Source of the DNA: Artemia franciscana
Lineage: Eukaryota; Arthropoda; Branchiopoda; Anostraca; Artemiidae
Length of the DNA stretch: 64,000 nt
Assembly (NCBI RefSeq): GCF_032884065.1
Contig: NC_088863.1
Span: 61,139,512-61,203,511 of the forward strand
Reading direction: 5' to 3'
Of the stretch, positions 44,590-57,339 are shown piece after piece. The notes beneath the pieces are model-generated. The model searched no databases. It saw only the letters and a program-made list of their open reading frames with translations, and had not been told where the DNA came from. How positions within the stretch are numbered: the stretch's first letter is position 1; every line of letters begins with the position of its first letter. A program made the translations under genes and the position numbers.

Positions 44590-45055
44590 TACGAGGATAT
44601 TGATAACGTTAAAGCTTTATTCAAAGAAGTTGTTTGCCATGGCCTAGAATTGCCTGAAGTAAATTTTACAATCTCGTAATACGACAGAAATTGTAAATTC
44701 TTAAAGGTGACCCTAAATAAAAAAGACGACAAGTTTTCTATTATAAAAAAATGCCAGCAAGCTTAAGGACGAGACGTTTCATCGAAACAATAGCAACTTG
44801 TTTATTAGTGATGATGTGCCAGCCGAAATTCACAAAATACGCAAGCTAGTTTTAGTAAAACGGGATAAATTGTGGAAAACTCCTAGATATGGGGCATGGA
44901 TATCAAAGGGGTTTCAGACAAACTTGTTTGTGAAAAGACCTGACGGCTCAATTACAAAGTATTCATTTAGTGATAGTATACCAGAGGATAACGACTTTCC
45001 TAACGTCCGAGGACATGTACATCATAGTCTTCCAAGTGATGTTTCAGTGGAGTAA
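44590..45055 (+). pseudogene. LINE ORF1 RRM-like and C-terminal domain
   Basis: Reads DNVKALFKEVVCHGLELPEV, then after stops LNKKDDKFSIIKKCQQ, and the open part 44798-45055 gives LFISDDVPAEIHKIRKLVL, 'KTPRYGAWISKGFQTNLF' and VKRPDGSITKYSFSD. This follows the L1-type pattern: RRM, then I.DDLP.E....RK.L, then a K..LIV.G..Y block. Confidence 0.6.
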
Positions 45056-45569
45056 AATCATATCGTCTAATAGTAAAGCGTCCTGTTAGTATGTTTTAAA
45101 ATATACAAGTAGAAAAAGTTTAATCTTGTTTTGCCTGGTATTTATTTGTTTTCATTTTATCTTCTCACTAATTTTTGTTGCTCTATATATTTATTACTAT
45201 TCTTTCTCCTTATTTGTCTATTTATCTTTTTTATATTTCTTTTTTTACAGCTTTTTCTTAAGCTCATAAAGGTCTTTCTGAATAGCAGTAGAATATTGAA
45301 ACAATTTGTCTTTGAATGAAGACGTTTTTCTTCCCTTTTCTTAGTTGTTTCTGTGTGTGTTATCTTTTATTTTTGGTTGCTGGGGGCTTGGGTCGTGGTG
45401 TGGTTATTCTTGACAGGGTGGTAGTAATTGATAATGGATAGAGGTAATGATGGAATTTCATCATCAAGGTTAAAATATTTTGAGCGAGATTCCCTTTTGT
45501 TTTCATTCAGTTTTCCAAAATATTTTAGCTAGTGATAATGAATATAAAAGCGTCATATTAGATATACAG

Positions 45570-48290
45570 AAAAATCAATATTTTTTGTGAGCGGATGGGC
45601 AAAGAAAACTCTTGAACAAGGAGGATATTGTTTTGGAATTGCCGGGGCTGGAGGACTGCAAGGGATACGATTGACACTTTTCTATCGAAATCTGATACGG
45701 ACATATTCGGTTTATGTAAAACTTTTTTAGATGAGTTTTCAATTTAAAATATTCATGTTGTGGGTTATCAATTGTTTCATGTTGAAAGGAGTATGCAAAC
45801 AAAAAATGGTCTTGGTATTTTAATTAAAAGTTGCATACCAGCCCGTGCAAGACTAGATTTTTTGCTAATGAATATTGAAATGATATTTGAATCTTGTGTT
45901 ATGGAATGTTATTTTTCCAAATAATGAGAAGATTCTAATCACAGTTATTTACCATAGTCCGTCAGCTAGTCAGGTAGAATTTAGGAACTGTTTTGAAACA
46001 TTCTTGGATAAATTTGCTGATCTTATAACATCTGATCTAGTTATGGGAGATATTAATATTGACTTGATAAACCTTGTTTCTGCTAATCAGTATAGACTGG
46101 ATAGTAACACTTTGAAGTTTTCAGAATGTCCGCTATCTCATGGATTATATACTGTATGTCTTGTACCACCCAGAATAACGTACTTATAAATATTATTAAC
46201 AGAATTGATAATATTTTTTCACCTTACAGTGCTGTCAGTACATATTTCATTTCTGATGATTCATCTGATCACTGCATAGTTATGGCTGAGATTTCGCTAT
46301 ATTTCCCGTATAATAAAAAAGGTCAACAAAGCGAACAAACTTAGGGGGATTTTTTTATTAAAAGAAGAACTTGGTGACGTTGGGCGGATTCAGTAGTTGA
46401 TGAAATGGATCCAAATCAATCCTTAGATAACTTTTATAATATATTGACTGAAAAGCTTGATCAATTTTGCCTGTATAGAAATCCAAAAAGGAAGAGGCAT
46501 GCACCAAGAATACCACGGGTAAATGCATCTCTTTTGAGGCCTATAAATGAAAAAAAAAACATTTATACAAAATCAAAATAAAGTATCCCACAGAAATAAA
46601 TATAATACGTTTTAAAAATTATTTATAATCTGTTAGTAAGGATTTTTATAGAAAAGAGATTTTATTATTAACATTCATTTAGAAATTTTGATTAAAAACT
46701 TAGATAAAGTTGGAAAAAATAAAAATGTATCACATCCTGAGGTATTAATTAGTACAAATGGTGTAGAAGTTAGAGGACCACAAGATTTTACTATTATGTT
46801 TAGTGATTATTTTGCTGATGTTGGCCAATCAATTGTTTCAGCAGGAATAGATTTGTCCCCTTGCAGGTTGCATAAACAATATTTACCACCAACTGAATGT
46901 ACGAGCGTATTTCTGGCCCCTTTTACTTTTGCAAAATTCTAAAAGATTATCAAATATACCAAAAACGGTAATTCAGTGGGATATGATGGACTATCAGCAA
47001 ATTTGTTAACGAGTATTGCCGGAGTTATTTTTGAACCACTTATCCACATTTTCAATTTGAGTATCAATTCAGGTATATTTCCTAGCATATGGAAAGTTGC
47101 CCGAGTAATTCCGTTGCATAAACAAGGTGATAAATCTGATGTAACTGATTATCGTCCAATCGTAGCTTTATCGCCATTATCTCAAGTGCCTTGAAAAATT
47201 TTTAAGAAAGGATTTCTAGCTATTTGGACAAAATAAATTACTTGACCAAATACTAATTTGGATTTAGGACAAACCGTTCGACAGAACACGCAGTTGCAGC
47301 TCTTTTATTAGAAATAAATGATAGTTTAGATGATGATTTCCATGTGGCTACTGTTTCCTATGATGTAAAAACAAGCATTTGACTCTTTAAATCATGAAAT
47401 TCTTCATGACAAAATGATAAATTCCGGGATAAAAGGAAAGGATTACAAATTGTTACATCATACCTGTGCGGATGCAAAATCACAGTAGCTTTCGGTGGAA
47501 AAATGACCAATTTAAAAAAGTCTTAACTACATTGGTGTCCCCAAGGCTTAGCATTAGGTCCACTTTTATTTTGATTAATATCAATGATCTTCTACAAGGT
47601 TTGCAAGATAATATTAGCCATGCAATTCTATTTACAGATGACACAGTTATACCAGTTCAAACTAGGGATTCATCGACATTGATCAAAACTTGACTATAAG
47701 TATTACATCAGTTAATCTATGGTGTGTTTCCAATAATCTAGTACAGAATTTTGCAAAAACTAAATTTATGGTTTTTGGTCGTCCAAGACGTTCCACACGA
47801 GGGATTTATTGTATGGACTTCAGGGTGTTGATCAAAAATTTGTAGGGCCTAATCATATTGTTATTTAGCAGTTTTTTTATCCCCTTTGGTCATTTCATAA
47901 TCATAATGAATATTTAAGATTAAAATTTGCTCAAAATATTGGGTCGATGTATCGCGTGAAGTGGATTTTTCCATTTTCCATATGAAAAATAATTTACCAC
48001 TCTTTAATTGTTCCTTATTTGAATTACTGCTACATTTTTTATCTTAATACCTTTTGGAAACATATAAAACCTTTACAGGTACTACAAAATAGGGCAATAA
48101 GAATATTTGGAAATTTTTTTACATCAACCTTCAAAAGTTGAAAATGAATCAGGAACTAAAAAATTATTTTGTTCCTTAAATTTGTTAGATTTAAAACATA
48201 TAGGAGTATTAAATATTTCCATATGGCATTTTCAAATCCAAAATTCTAATAATTATTTCTATGATAAGTCTCTGTTAATTTTACTTCCTT
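45570..48290 (+). pseudogene. LINE ORF2: endonuclease and RT (heavily decayed)
   Basis: Endonuclease: NNEKILITVIYHSPSASQVE, 'LVMGDINIDLINL', IDNIFSPYSAVSTYF and ISDDSSDHCIVM, which carries the catalytic Asp-His. Linker and RT: SDYFADVGQSIV, KNGNSVGYDGLSANLLT, WKVARVIPLHKQGDKSDVTD, YRPIVALSPLS. Further on: KQAFDSLNHEILHDKM, 'LFTDDTVIPVQT' (an FTDD box), NNLVQNFAKTKFMVFGRP, and the C-terminal SLIVPYLNYC and LQVLQNRAIRIFGN. At least six frame changes and stops. The DYRP and FDSLNHEIL blocks fit the L2/CR1 group. Confidence 0.7.
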
Positions 48291-48798
48291 GATCAGATTG
48301 TAGGCGGTCTGGCCTGTCCCAAATTTCTTTTGTAAGTTCTGGAAGGTCAAGGTTTACAATTAGGTACCAAATACCCTTCATTACAAATGAAGTTGAAAAT
48401 TCTGTTTGATCCATTTCAAAAACCTCAGCTAAATTTAAAAAAACAATTATTAAAGATTGTTTATTAATGTTTTATTATTCACCTTTGATTATTTAGCATA
48501 TTTTTATGTGATCTTCTTCTTTGTGTGTTTTGTTTTTGTGTCTCTGTGTTCGGGATGGCTTCCCAAGCCCTTCCTGCCTTATATTAAGTTATCTACTTAT
48601 CATTGTTACTATCTTGTGTTTTTTCTCTTTTTTTTGCCGTGTTAATTTTTGGAATTATTAGTAAGCTGAGATGTTGATATTTCTTATGTCTTTGTATTGT
48701 CCCATCCATACAAGCTCTGCTCTCTGTTGGGGCATAATATTGTTTTTGTATTTTTTAAGTTGAAAAAAGAAAAAGATGAAAAGGCGCAACACCGTCTT

Positions 48799-49504
48799 TC
48801 AAATTGTGCGTGGTAATCAAACAATTTGTAGTACGAAACTGTAAGGAGCGATGCGGCTTCATAATAATTAAAACTCTAAAAACAATGTATCCCTTACAAT
48901 AGAAAAGGTTTTAGTATTGATGCTTATTCAAAATACATAAAATTAATCAAGTTTACTGTTGCACCCTCAAAAGTTACAAAAAAGAGCTCAAGTGATATTA
49001 ATGAAATTTCTCATCAGATTCAGCATATCACGGAACATTACTATAACGATTTCAAGCTCCTTTATAGACAAATATAGAATCTTTTATTTTTTACTAGAAG
49101 GAAGATCACGGTTAGTGTTTATTTGTTTTTTTTTTCTTTGGATTCACCAGAGGTGACCATAATGAACCAGAGATTCTAGAAGAACGGGTTAGGGCTCATT
49201 TGATCAATCATCAAAAGATCTAGTGCCTCCTTCAAGGATCAAAAATATCTGAGGGCACCTAGTCCCCTTACTAAGCTCTTTTTTTCCTCAAAGTCACCCG
49301 ATCAAAAATTCGGAATAACTATTTTGCTCAAAAAAGTTGAAATATCTAATAACTATGTCCTTGAGAAAGACTTGACCCCCACAGCCCCTGGGGGGGGGGG
49401 AAGGCTGCAAACCATTAAATTTGCCAATGTTTATATACCTTATTGGTTTTTTGGAAGTATACAGACATTTTAATGTTGCTCCCTATTTTCAGTTAAAAAA
49501 CTTG
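48799..49504 (+). mobile_element. Old foldback-family copy with duplicated left end
   Basis: The left terminus appears as a truncated unit (48799-48816, TCAAATTGTGCGTGGTAA) and a full unit (48817 on, TCAAACAATTTGTAGTACG). The body follows the family to about 49450, then jumps to the right end CAGTTAAAAAACTTG, so the hairpin middle is deleted. Diverged. Confidence 0.65.
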
Positions 49505-50170
49505 TTTAATTTTAATTTAATGAATGTAATAGGGGACGGTAAAGTAGATCCAAAAGGTGGATCCTCCGGAAATGGGGAAATCCTATCTGCTAGTTTGGAG
49601 CCTACTGAAATAAAATGATTCTGAAAGTCGTCGTTAATCGTAAAGCCATCCACAGCTATTGCCCTACTTACTATCACTTCAGATGGTGGCATATTAGGAC
49701 TGCTGTGTTCTATAGCATAACGGAGTATTCGTTTCGATTTGCGGATTATTAGCTATTGATTTGCTTATTCAAAATTTTGCCACAATAATTTTATAAAATT
49801 TCTCATGTTCGTTTTGAAAGTTTACGTTGTTGAAAATACTTAGTTTAACTAAATAAGCTATTCAAGGAGGAGAATTTAATTCTGAGTTAATAATTTTAGG
49901 GAATTCTGAAAAAAAAGAATTAATTTAAAAACAAGCAACTTTGTTAAAAGACAATTCAGAAGCTTCTATCATTGGTTTCTAACGTTGACAATATAGATGG
50001 TAGCCTGTCGGTTACATGACGAAAACGGGCAGCGGGAAATGCAAAAGTGAATTTAGATGCTTTTTTTAATGAGAGTTCTTCTCTACTTTTGCTTGTTTGG
50101 GCAAGTTTGTTTATGGTTCTTTTTTGCCTTACTAATCCAATTTTTTTAAAAGATCGTGTTTCTTCAACCA
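49505..50170 (-). pseudogene. LINE ORF2 linker fragment, copy A
   Basis: On the minus strand: ETRSFKKIGLVRQKRTINK, then after breaks MPPSEVIVSRAIAVDGFTIN and 'DDFQNHFISVGSKLADRI'. The 'FNxHF.SIG..LA' block precedes the RT in many LINEs. The same fragment with the same gaps lies at 58058-58695. Confidence 0.6.
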
Positions 50171-50189
50171 ATCTAAAAGTGATAGGCTT

Positions 50190-50330
50190 GATAATTTCTT
50201 TGGTAAAATTCCAGTTAATTGACTTCTTGCTATCTCAGAAAGGGTTTAGGTTAGGAAAAATGAAACTTTCAGGGATGAATCTACAGACCAAAGCAAGTCC
50301 CGGGAGCAAGCCAAAGTGAAAGTTCTAATC
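50190..50330. repeat. Single arm of the inverted-repeat element that follows
   Basis: TTGACTTCTTGCTATCTCAG and GGGATGAATCTACAGACCAA match the arms of the element at 50715-51335. Confidence 0.75.
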
Positions 50331-50714
50331 AAAGTTGGCAATCTTTGAACTGTAGTCATCCCTCCCCTAGCTGCAGTGCTTGATATGGCTGACCTGGTTG
50401 CCTCCCCTAGAAACAGCTCTGTTGATGTTGGATAGGCTATTATAAAGTATAAATTTCACTGTTATTCTTTAGTTTGATGGCCCATATTTCCTAAGGAAAA
50501 TGTTAGAGATGGGAGATGAACTGTTAAAACAAGACTATAACCATATGCATTCATGGATAACTAAAAATCTAGACACATCTCTCTTTATGTCTCAGCATGT
50601 CTCCTTCTTGAGACCTACTACTCCATACATTTGCAAATTTGACACTTTCTATTAGCCCTATTTTTACTAAACCAATGTGCAAAGATCATAGGCCTATATT
50701 TTCTGACAAAAAAT

Positions 50715-51335
50715 GATTTGGTAAAATTCTAGTTAATTGACTTCTTGCTATCTCAGAAAGGGTTTAAGTTAGGAAAATGAAACTTGCAGGGATTAATCTA
50801 CAGACTAAAGTATATCCTGGGAAGGTGTTTTGAAGCAACTACCTCCACTTCATCTCTGTCTAGAGGGCCCTGAACTTTGATGACCTTTAAAAATTTGTGT
50901 GTTATAAAATTGAGAACTTGAAAAATAGATTGTCTGCTTAATTCAAGTGCAACATAATTGTTTTCAGCTTCATAACTTCACTCAATTCCACTTTATAAGG
51001 TTTTTAAGATATGCAAATACATTTCCTAAACATTGATATGGCTCAAAATTCTACTCAAATAACAGGAATTGCGTTTTCAGAACTAAAGTCAGAGAAAAAG
51101 CTACTAGCAACTGGAAATTAAGGTGAAATGTTGTTTTGTCAAAATTTCAATAGGTCATATAGGCCTAGGCCAATTTCAGGGCCCCCTAGAGGGAGAAGGA
51201 GTAGAGATGGGTACTTTAAAATACCTTCCTGGGACATACTTTAGTCTGTAGATTTGTCCCTGAAAGTTTCATTTTCCTAACATAAACTCTTTCCGAGATA
51301 GCAAGAAGTCAATTAACTAGAATTTTACTATTTCT
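50715..51335. mobile_element. Inverted-repeat element with about 160 bp arms
   Basis: The left arm (50715-50875) runs GTAAAATTCTAGTTAATTGA, 'CTTCTTGCTATCTCAGAAAG', to GAGGGCCCTGAA. The right arm (51170-51335) is its complement with about 10-15% difference. The 295-base middle is noncoding. No transposase, so a MITE-like or SINE-pair structure is possible. Confidence 0.75.
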
Positions 51336-53006
51336 TTGATAGTTCATAACTAATGGGTTAGGTTTATTGCCTATTCATGGACTGATTACAATCACTATTG
51401 GAGAAAATTGTTTGAGATGTTCTATCTTTATAACAGTGATAAGTGAATGGATCATTTTGTAAAACTGATTATGTTCATGACTTTTGTTGTCTCTTATGTT
51501 TAGAATGTCCTTGTCAGAATTAGGTTACTTTTCCTTGCCTTGAGGTCCTTTTTTCTCTGAAAATTAGATTATTTCCAAGTTTTTAGTTTCATGCTTTCCA
51601 CCAATTTACCACAGATTTCAACATTTTTGTCTTGGAGCTTCTTGCTTTCATGGAAAACAGTTGGGTTAGGCTTGTAAGACTCAGGAATTTGCCCAAAGCC
51701 TTAATGATGAGTATCAAGCCCACTTGAAGTAGATTTTGATATATGTTTTTGAAGAGGAAGGGACCAAATTTAGACTTTACCACCCTCTGCCTTACCATCA
51801 ATACTGTGAATTCTACAGTATTCCATTTTGAATTAAAATGGAACAGTTGTGGTTATCAATTCATGGCTAATTATAGAAAAAGCCAAGACAGATAGTCCAA
51901 TTGAGTGAGAAGTAAACTTCTCACTCAAACTTGTTAATAGATATGTCTATCTATTATCCATCCATGTGTCATTGCTAGGACAGTAGAACCAAGGTAGATA
52001 GTTATAGAGCTAAGATAGTGATAGAACCTGTAGTTTTCCAAATGTTTGGTTACTTTGACATAGGTAAATAGTGGGAGTAAGTGTGCCCCTCTTATTGGAC
52101 CAATATTTGATTGTTATCTTTTAGCAAGTCATGCCTGACTAGAGTCTCTGGCAGGTTGACCAAGAATTTGATATTGACATAGGACCATTAGATTGCCTGG
52201 AATGAGAGGTAAGCAAGGGATGCCTACCTATGGTCTTAGACAGGTTGAACCAAGAATTTAGAACTGAAACACAGACTATTAATTTGCATAGAATTTGAGA
52301 CAAACAAGTGTCTAAAATCAAAATAGCGCCATTCTGCAAATAGTGTCAGGCAAGGCCATAAACATTGCAATTGTCCTTGTTTTTCCCCTCCTGGGCACTT
52401 ACTCCCTTTTGCCCCCTTGAACCAACTCTAAGGGAATCACTTAAGTTCTGAAAACAACTTTTAAACCCCTAAAATATACCTCTTATTTGTATCATTCCTA
52501 AAAGTGCTTGAATTTCCTTTACCACACCCCCCCACCTAATGTGCAAATATGTATATCTAGTCCAGTTTATATATGTCCCAAACATTTTTTTTTCTCTCTT
52601 GGTTTTGTTGATGTTCCTCCATTGTCATTAAATGCATTTGAACAAAAGACTAACATAAGGAAAGAAAAACGCAGAGGAAATATGCATTAAAAAGACACTG
52701 GGAAGAGCCAAATGTAGGTTTTTCCTTTGGGGGAGGGGCAAATGTAGATTTTGCTCTGTCATCAATGCTGTAAATATTATAATGTTTGTTTAGAGTGAAA
52801 TTAGAATATATTTCACAGGAAAATATTGCTCCTGATTTGTTTTTATTACATATATACTATTTATCAAGTGCTGGTTTTATCAACTCACAATTTATTTACA
52901 CTACTTTTGAAAGATGTATAATATTATTGATTTAGAAATAACTTTACTCTCTTAAATATAGCCTAAAGCAAAATATTGATGAAATATATATTTAGCCAGC
53001 CCAATT
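51336..53006. other. No recognised gene (possible upstream intron of the MSL1-like gene)
   Basis: Short frames on the minus strand at 51589-51801 (GKFLSLTSLTQLFS) and 52139-52339 match nothing I recognise. A TCTCACTC / GAGTGAGA inverted repeat occurs near 51903-51930. Confidence 0.4.
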
Positions 53007-53278
53007 ATCAAAAAGTTTATGGTAACAAACTGTAAGTGAGGAGAAACTTGGACAATATTAACCACAATTCTAAAGAATAGGATTTTGACAACAGTAGATT
53101 CTAAACATATAAAATTTTTAATTTCAATGTTACCCATTAAAGGCTACAAGCATAATAACATTTCCTTGATTTTAGAAAAAGGGGAAACACCCTCCAAAAA
53201 TCAAGTTATCTTAATGAAAATCATACCCTCAGATTTGGCATATGAGAAACCCAACCATAGTTGTGTTTAAACTTTGTG
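53007..53278 (+). mobile_element. Left-end fragment of an old foldback copy
   Basis: Starts TCAAAAAGTTTATGGTAACA at 53007 and follows the family through AACCACAATTCTAAAGAATA, 'GGGGAAACACCCTCC' and ATCATACCCTCAGATTTGGC. Strongly diverged; no hairpin left. Confidence 0.6.
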
Positions 53279-53414
53279 CTATTTTTGTGTTAAGCATCTG
53301 CAGTAAACTGATTTGGTTTGCTTAACCATTTATGTCTCAAATCTATACAGTAAACTGATTTTGTTTGCTTTAACATTTATGTCTTATATCTATAGAGGTT
53401 AATGCTTATTGCAG

Positions 53415-53624
53415 GCCAAAATAATTGCTTTCATGGAAGGCATGGGCAACAATGGAGTTATTGATCCTGGCCCTTCTGTTGATGTGACTATAAGCAAGCC
53501 AGAAAATTTGGTTGCAGAGTTAAAAAGACTTGTCATATTCAATCTTGGATTAATACACCAACAAACTGATGACATTACAGCAAAAGAAAAGGCTATTCTT
53601 GAACTTCAAAGGGAAAAAGAACTT
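53415..53624 (+). CDS. Internal exon, MSL1-like coiled coil (part 1)
   Basis: The exon is bounded by TTATTGCAG before 53415 and CTT|GTAAGG after 53624. It is 210 bases long, starts and ends in phase 0, and is open throughout. It encodes AKIIAFMEGMGNNGVIDPGP at the start and then the coiled coil LVAELKRLVIFNLGLIHQQT, DDITAKEKAILELQREKEL. The register of L..L..L...L.LI.QQ.D...K...I..L..EKE matches the N-terminal coiled coil of MSL1. MSL1 dimerises through that region and binds MSL2 as scaffold of the MSL acetyltransferase complex. Assignment is by pattern only. Its codon use and lack of stops contrast with the decayed TEs around it. Confidence 0.6.
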
Positions 53625-56600
53625 GTAAGGATACTGGTACTTTTTGCTATGGGACTTTCTATTTTATGTTAAACAATTTCCCTCTAGATGAAACTAGCTG
53701 TAGCATCTGTAATGCACAAAATAAAAAACATGGTCTAATTCCTAAGGATTATTTGATTTGTTGAGTTTAAATCAAATAATCATTTAGTGAAATGATTCAT
53801 TTAATAAAAATTTTTTTCATGCGATTGCTTTTCTCTAAAAAAAGGGACTGTTACGTTTTTATTATGCACTTAAGCTAGAATTGTTTGTATAAAGCTAAAC
53901 ACACAGACTATAAATAATGTTGTTAAAAAATCTCCTGGTTTTTAAGCATTTGAATTTCTTATTTAATCTGGCAGTAAAAAAGTTATCAATGTAAGTTTTG
54001 ATTTTTCATAGTAGGTATCATCAAATTTAATTCTACAAATTTTCTAGGAATTTCATGTTGCAAAAATTCTGCCAATGAAATAAAATTAAAGTTTTTTAAC
54101 ATATACTTCAAATTAGAAATGATATCTTGTTATTATTATTATTAATATCTTATTATTTTTCCTAATATTTGTGATTAATTAATTTTTCTGTCTGAGATAG
54201 TTTAGGTTCTGGTAATTGTTTTTATTCCATCTAATAAAATATTATTTTTGTAGCTGCTATGTAAAATACATAAAATTTGTAGGCCTATATAATTTAAATT
54301 TGAACTATTTTAAAATTTATTTTAACTCTGAAACTCTGAAAAACAGATTTTAAGATTATTGAAGAAATTTTCCTTTGAAATTTCAACTTCTAGAAAATTC
54401 TCCTTGGAAACAACCCAAAATAAACTATTTTGGACCTGACCAGCTGTGTTCAAAAACCTCCTTTACCTGTAATGTGTTATTTTGCATTAGTACGTAATAA
54501 GTTCTGTTATGCTCATTATATTTTACTTAAGATGTTTTACAACAAGGACAAACTATACCACTGTTCTTGTCTGTGTACTGGTTTTGGTTTCTTGGCAAAG
54601 TAAAAAAAGGCAAAACGAATCAGGGTATTTAGCTACCTTGCACTTCAGCATTTATTTGCCCTGTCTTGATTTAGTGGTGATATTTAAAAATAATTAACTA
54701 TAAGCTGAACTATTTGAATTATAAGAACAGGTCCACCCATTACCGTAATGGAATCAAAATAACTTAAACAACCAGTTTATTAAGGTGAGGAAATTCCAAG
54801 AACCGTAGACAACAACATGCAGAGGCTGATGCAGGAGAGATTTGGTGACTTTAAATTTGGTCACTTTGTGTTCTGTCTCAATTGAAACTAGATTTATGTT
54901 TCCTAGGCAACGTGAAGTATTGCAACAACCTTTTGTTGGCCTTGCTAATCAAAGTGTTGCAGAAACAACATTTTGCCTGGGGACCAGAGGAAGGAATTTA
55001 AGTGTTACAATGTCTTAGTAGCCAACTGGACCTTATCCTTTTTCTATTGTTGGCATCCTTACAGACTAAAATTTAAAATACAATCTTATCAAGCTCAATT
55101 AATGCTATGTATCTAATCTTAACTTTTCAGAATGATATTGCTGCAGCCCTTCTACACTAGAATATTTGAGGAACTACTGTATTACAATACATTTAAATTA
55201 ATAATTGCTGGATAACCACCTTGAGACAAATGTTTTTTCATTCAAGTATATGAGAACCACAAGATGTGTAGCCAATTTGCGTTTATTAGCCTAAAATGAA
55301 CACCAGCAGCCAATAATATGCACACCAACTAGGGAAAGGTGGAAAACCTTTGTCTATAAACATGACCATGGATTAATTGCCAATAGTTACTTTTAAGCTA
55401 CCAAATTATCTTGGATTTATATTTCGAATTCTTTCTTCCAGTGTGTACGTTAAAACTGAAGTTGTTGTTCCTTGAAGCTGGAAACCTTTTAAATGGTATA
55501 CATCAGGGAAAATATCACAACTTGCAATTTAATCTTACCTCCCTTGTTAGTTTTATAAAGCATTCCTATGCTCTTAAAAATGCTACCACTATAGATGGAT
55601 ACTGTTTAAATGCGAGAATGGTACAAGCCCCTCATCCAATAAGTGGAAGTACATAGCCCTGTCATCCTTGAAGACAATTGTTGTGTAGCAGCCAGTTCTT
55701 TAATCAAAACTCCCTCACTTGTCCCTGAATTCTGTTTTCTAGTTCTTTTAATCTCGATTGGTATTCATCAGCCTTGTCTGATGTCCATACTTTCTGTAAA
55801 ACCTTGGAGGTGGGATCCTTGTAACTTTTTAGCAATAAGCTGCAATAGGCAAACTAAGAAAAAAAAAGAATCTAAAAACTAAAGTGCTGGTATAATTTTT
55901 TTTTGGCACTTTTCGTTTTCTTTCAGGAGTTTTGCCATATTACTATCTAATTACAATCCCTTCCTTAATTTTCTGCTTCTCGATATGTTATGTCATTTCT
56001 CTCTCCCTCTATCTCTTTTCTCTCTAATTTTTCTTATATAATGCAACAGTGCAAATGGTGTCTTCAGTTCTGCCTCTAATTGTTAGAGGAAAGATTTCTA
56101 AGGATTGACAAAATATAAGCTGATTAGGTATGCCATATACATTAAAAAAAAAATTTGCTTCATTGAGAAAATCAAACTAAATATATAATTTTTAGTTAAG
56201 AGTGATCAAATGTGAAAACAACCAAAAAATACGTTTTACTATCAAGGGGCTGTCACCCCCCCCCTCAGAACTAACTGTAGATAAAATATATTAAGAATAT
56301 ATAACATTCAACTTGGCTTTTAATTGAAAGTATTGAAATAGGAACTGTGAAGCAGAATCAGTGTTGGTATTCAGGAGAATTTTGCCATTGTCCTGATACT
56401 TCATAAAAGTGGAAAGTTCTGCTAATCCTTATTTAAGATTGGAAATGTTAACCTGGTAATCACAATATATTCTCTCAATGGGCTCAGTGGCCTTCCCAGA
56501 AAAGAGAAATTGCAGTTTGTCTCTCCCAACACAATGTTCTCAGTTCACCCTTGAGAGTTAGGCATGAATGTATCTATATGGATAGGGCATTTGGTAATAC

Positions 56601-56709
56601 TTGGGCCTAAATGCGTATCTCCTTTGAAAAGTGCATACTGTTCTCTTCCAAATTCTCTATTCTTTATTGTACTTGTGTTAGGTTTTTGTTAAATTAAAAT
56701 TGTCTCTAG
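53625..56709 (+). other. Intron of the MSL1-like gene
   Basis: GT at 53625 and TCTCTAG at 56709. About 3.1 kb, AT-rich. Contains no TE I can name. Short frames at 55411-55882 are not supported by splice sites or similarity. Confidence 0.5.
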
Positions 56710-56856
56710 TTTTTACAAAAAATCGTGAAACTTGAGATGAAACTTGCTGAAGCACTGGAGCAAATGCGAAGACAGGCTGATGAAATGTCTCATGCAAAGG
56801 ACTTCTATGATTTTGTGGGTAATTCAGGACATCATGGAAGTGATAATGGCGTGCCG
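56710..56856 (+). CDS. Internal exon, MSL1-like coiled coil (part 2)
   Basis: Bounded by TGTCTCTAG before 56710 and CCG|GTGAGT after 56856. It is 147 bases long, phase 0 to phase 0. Encodes FLQKIVKLEMKLAEALEQMR, then RQADEMSHAKDFYDFVGNSG and ends NGVP. It continues the coiled coil of the preceding exon in register (EKEL followed by FLQKIVKLEMKL, like the 'EKE..L.R...ME' stretch of MSL1). Downstream intron about 4.3 kb. Confidence 0.6.
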
Positions 56857-57339
56857 GTGAGTGACCTAGTGCTTTGCCTTGTAATTTTGTTCCTTTAACT
56901 TTTTTGCTTTACTTAAGTGCATTATAAATGTCTCCTTTATTTTCCCTAATAGCATACAAAATATATTAGCATTGGATTGTCAATGCATGTTAACACACTT
57001 ATTTACAGTACATTTAAAAGAACCTAGGGAATATAAGCTTCAGAAAAAGTATAACACATATGGAGACCAGTGCAGTTCCGTCGAATTAGTTGGCGGGTGC
57101 CTTAAAGCTTGAAGAACAGTTAACAGAGTAAGCTGTCTGGAACAGCCTTAAATAACATATTGACGCATTCATCAGTGAGTTGAGGTAACTGCAGCCAATT
57201 TTCGCGTCAGGCCATGTTTCGTTTTTTTAAGGTATGGTAAACATTATACTCTGATACTATCTTTATTAAAAAAAAACATTCAGGGCTAGTTAAATAATTT
57301 TGCACCCTTGCTTTCTGATACTCTCAAGCTTATATCTTT

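Larger units (their letters stand above)
44590..48780 (+). mobile_element. L2/CR1-like LINE with ORF1 and ORF2
   Basis: ORF1 remnant (44590-45055) followed by ORF2 (about 45570-48290) in many broken frames, then a T-rich 3' region ending near 48780. 45056-45570 separates the two. Both ORFs run on the plus strand. The order and the motifs are those of a two-ORF non-LTR retrotransposon. Confidence 0.7.

Noticed and set aside
51589..52339. Minus-strand frames as genes
   Set aside because: Short, in three competing frames, and no motif I recognise.
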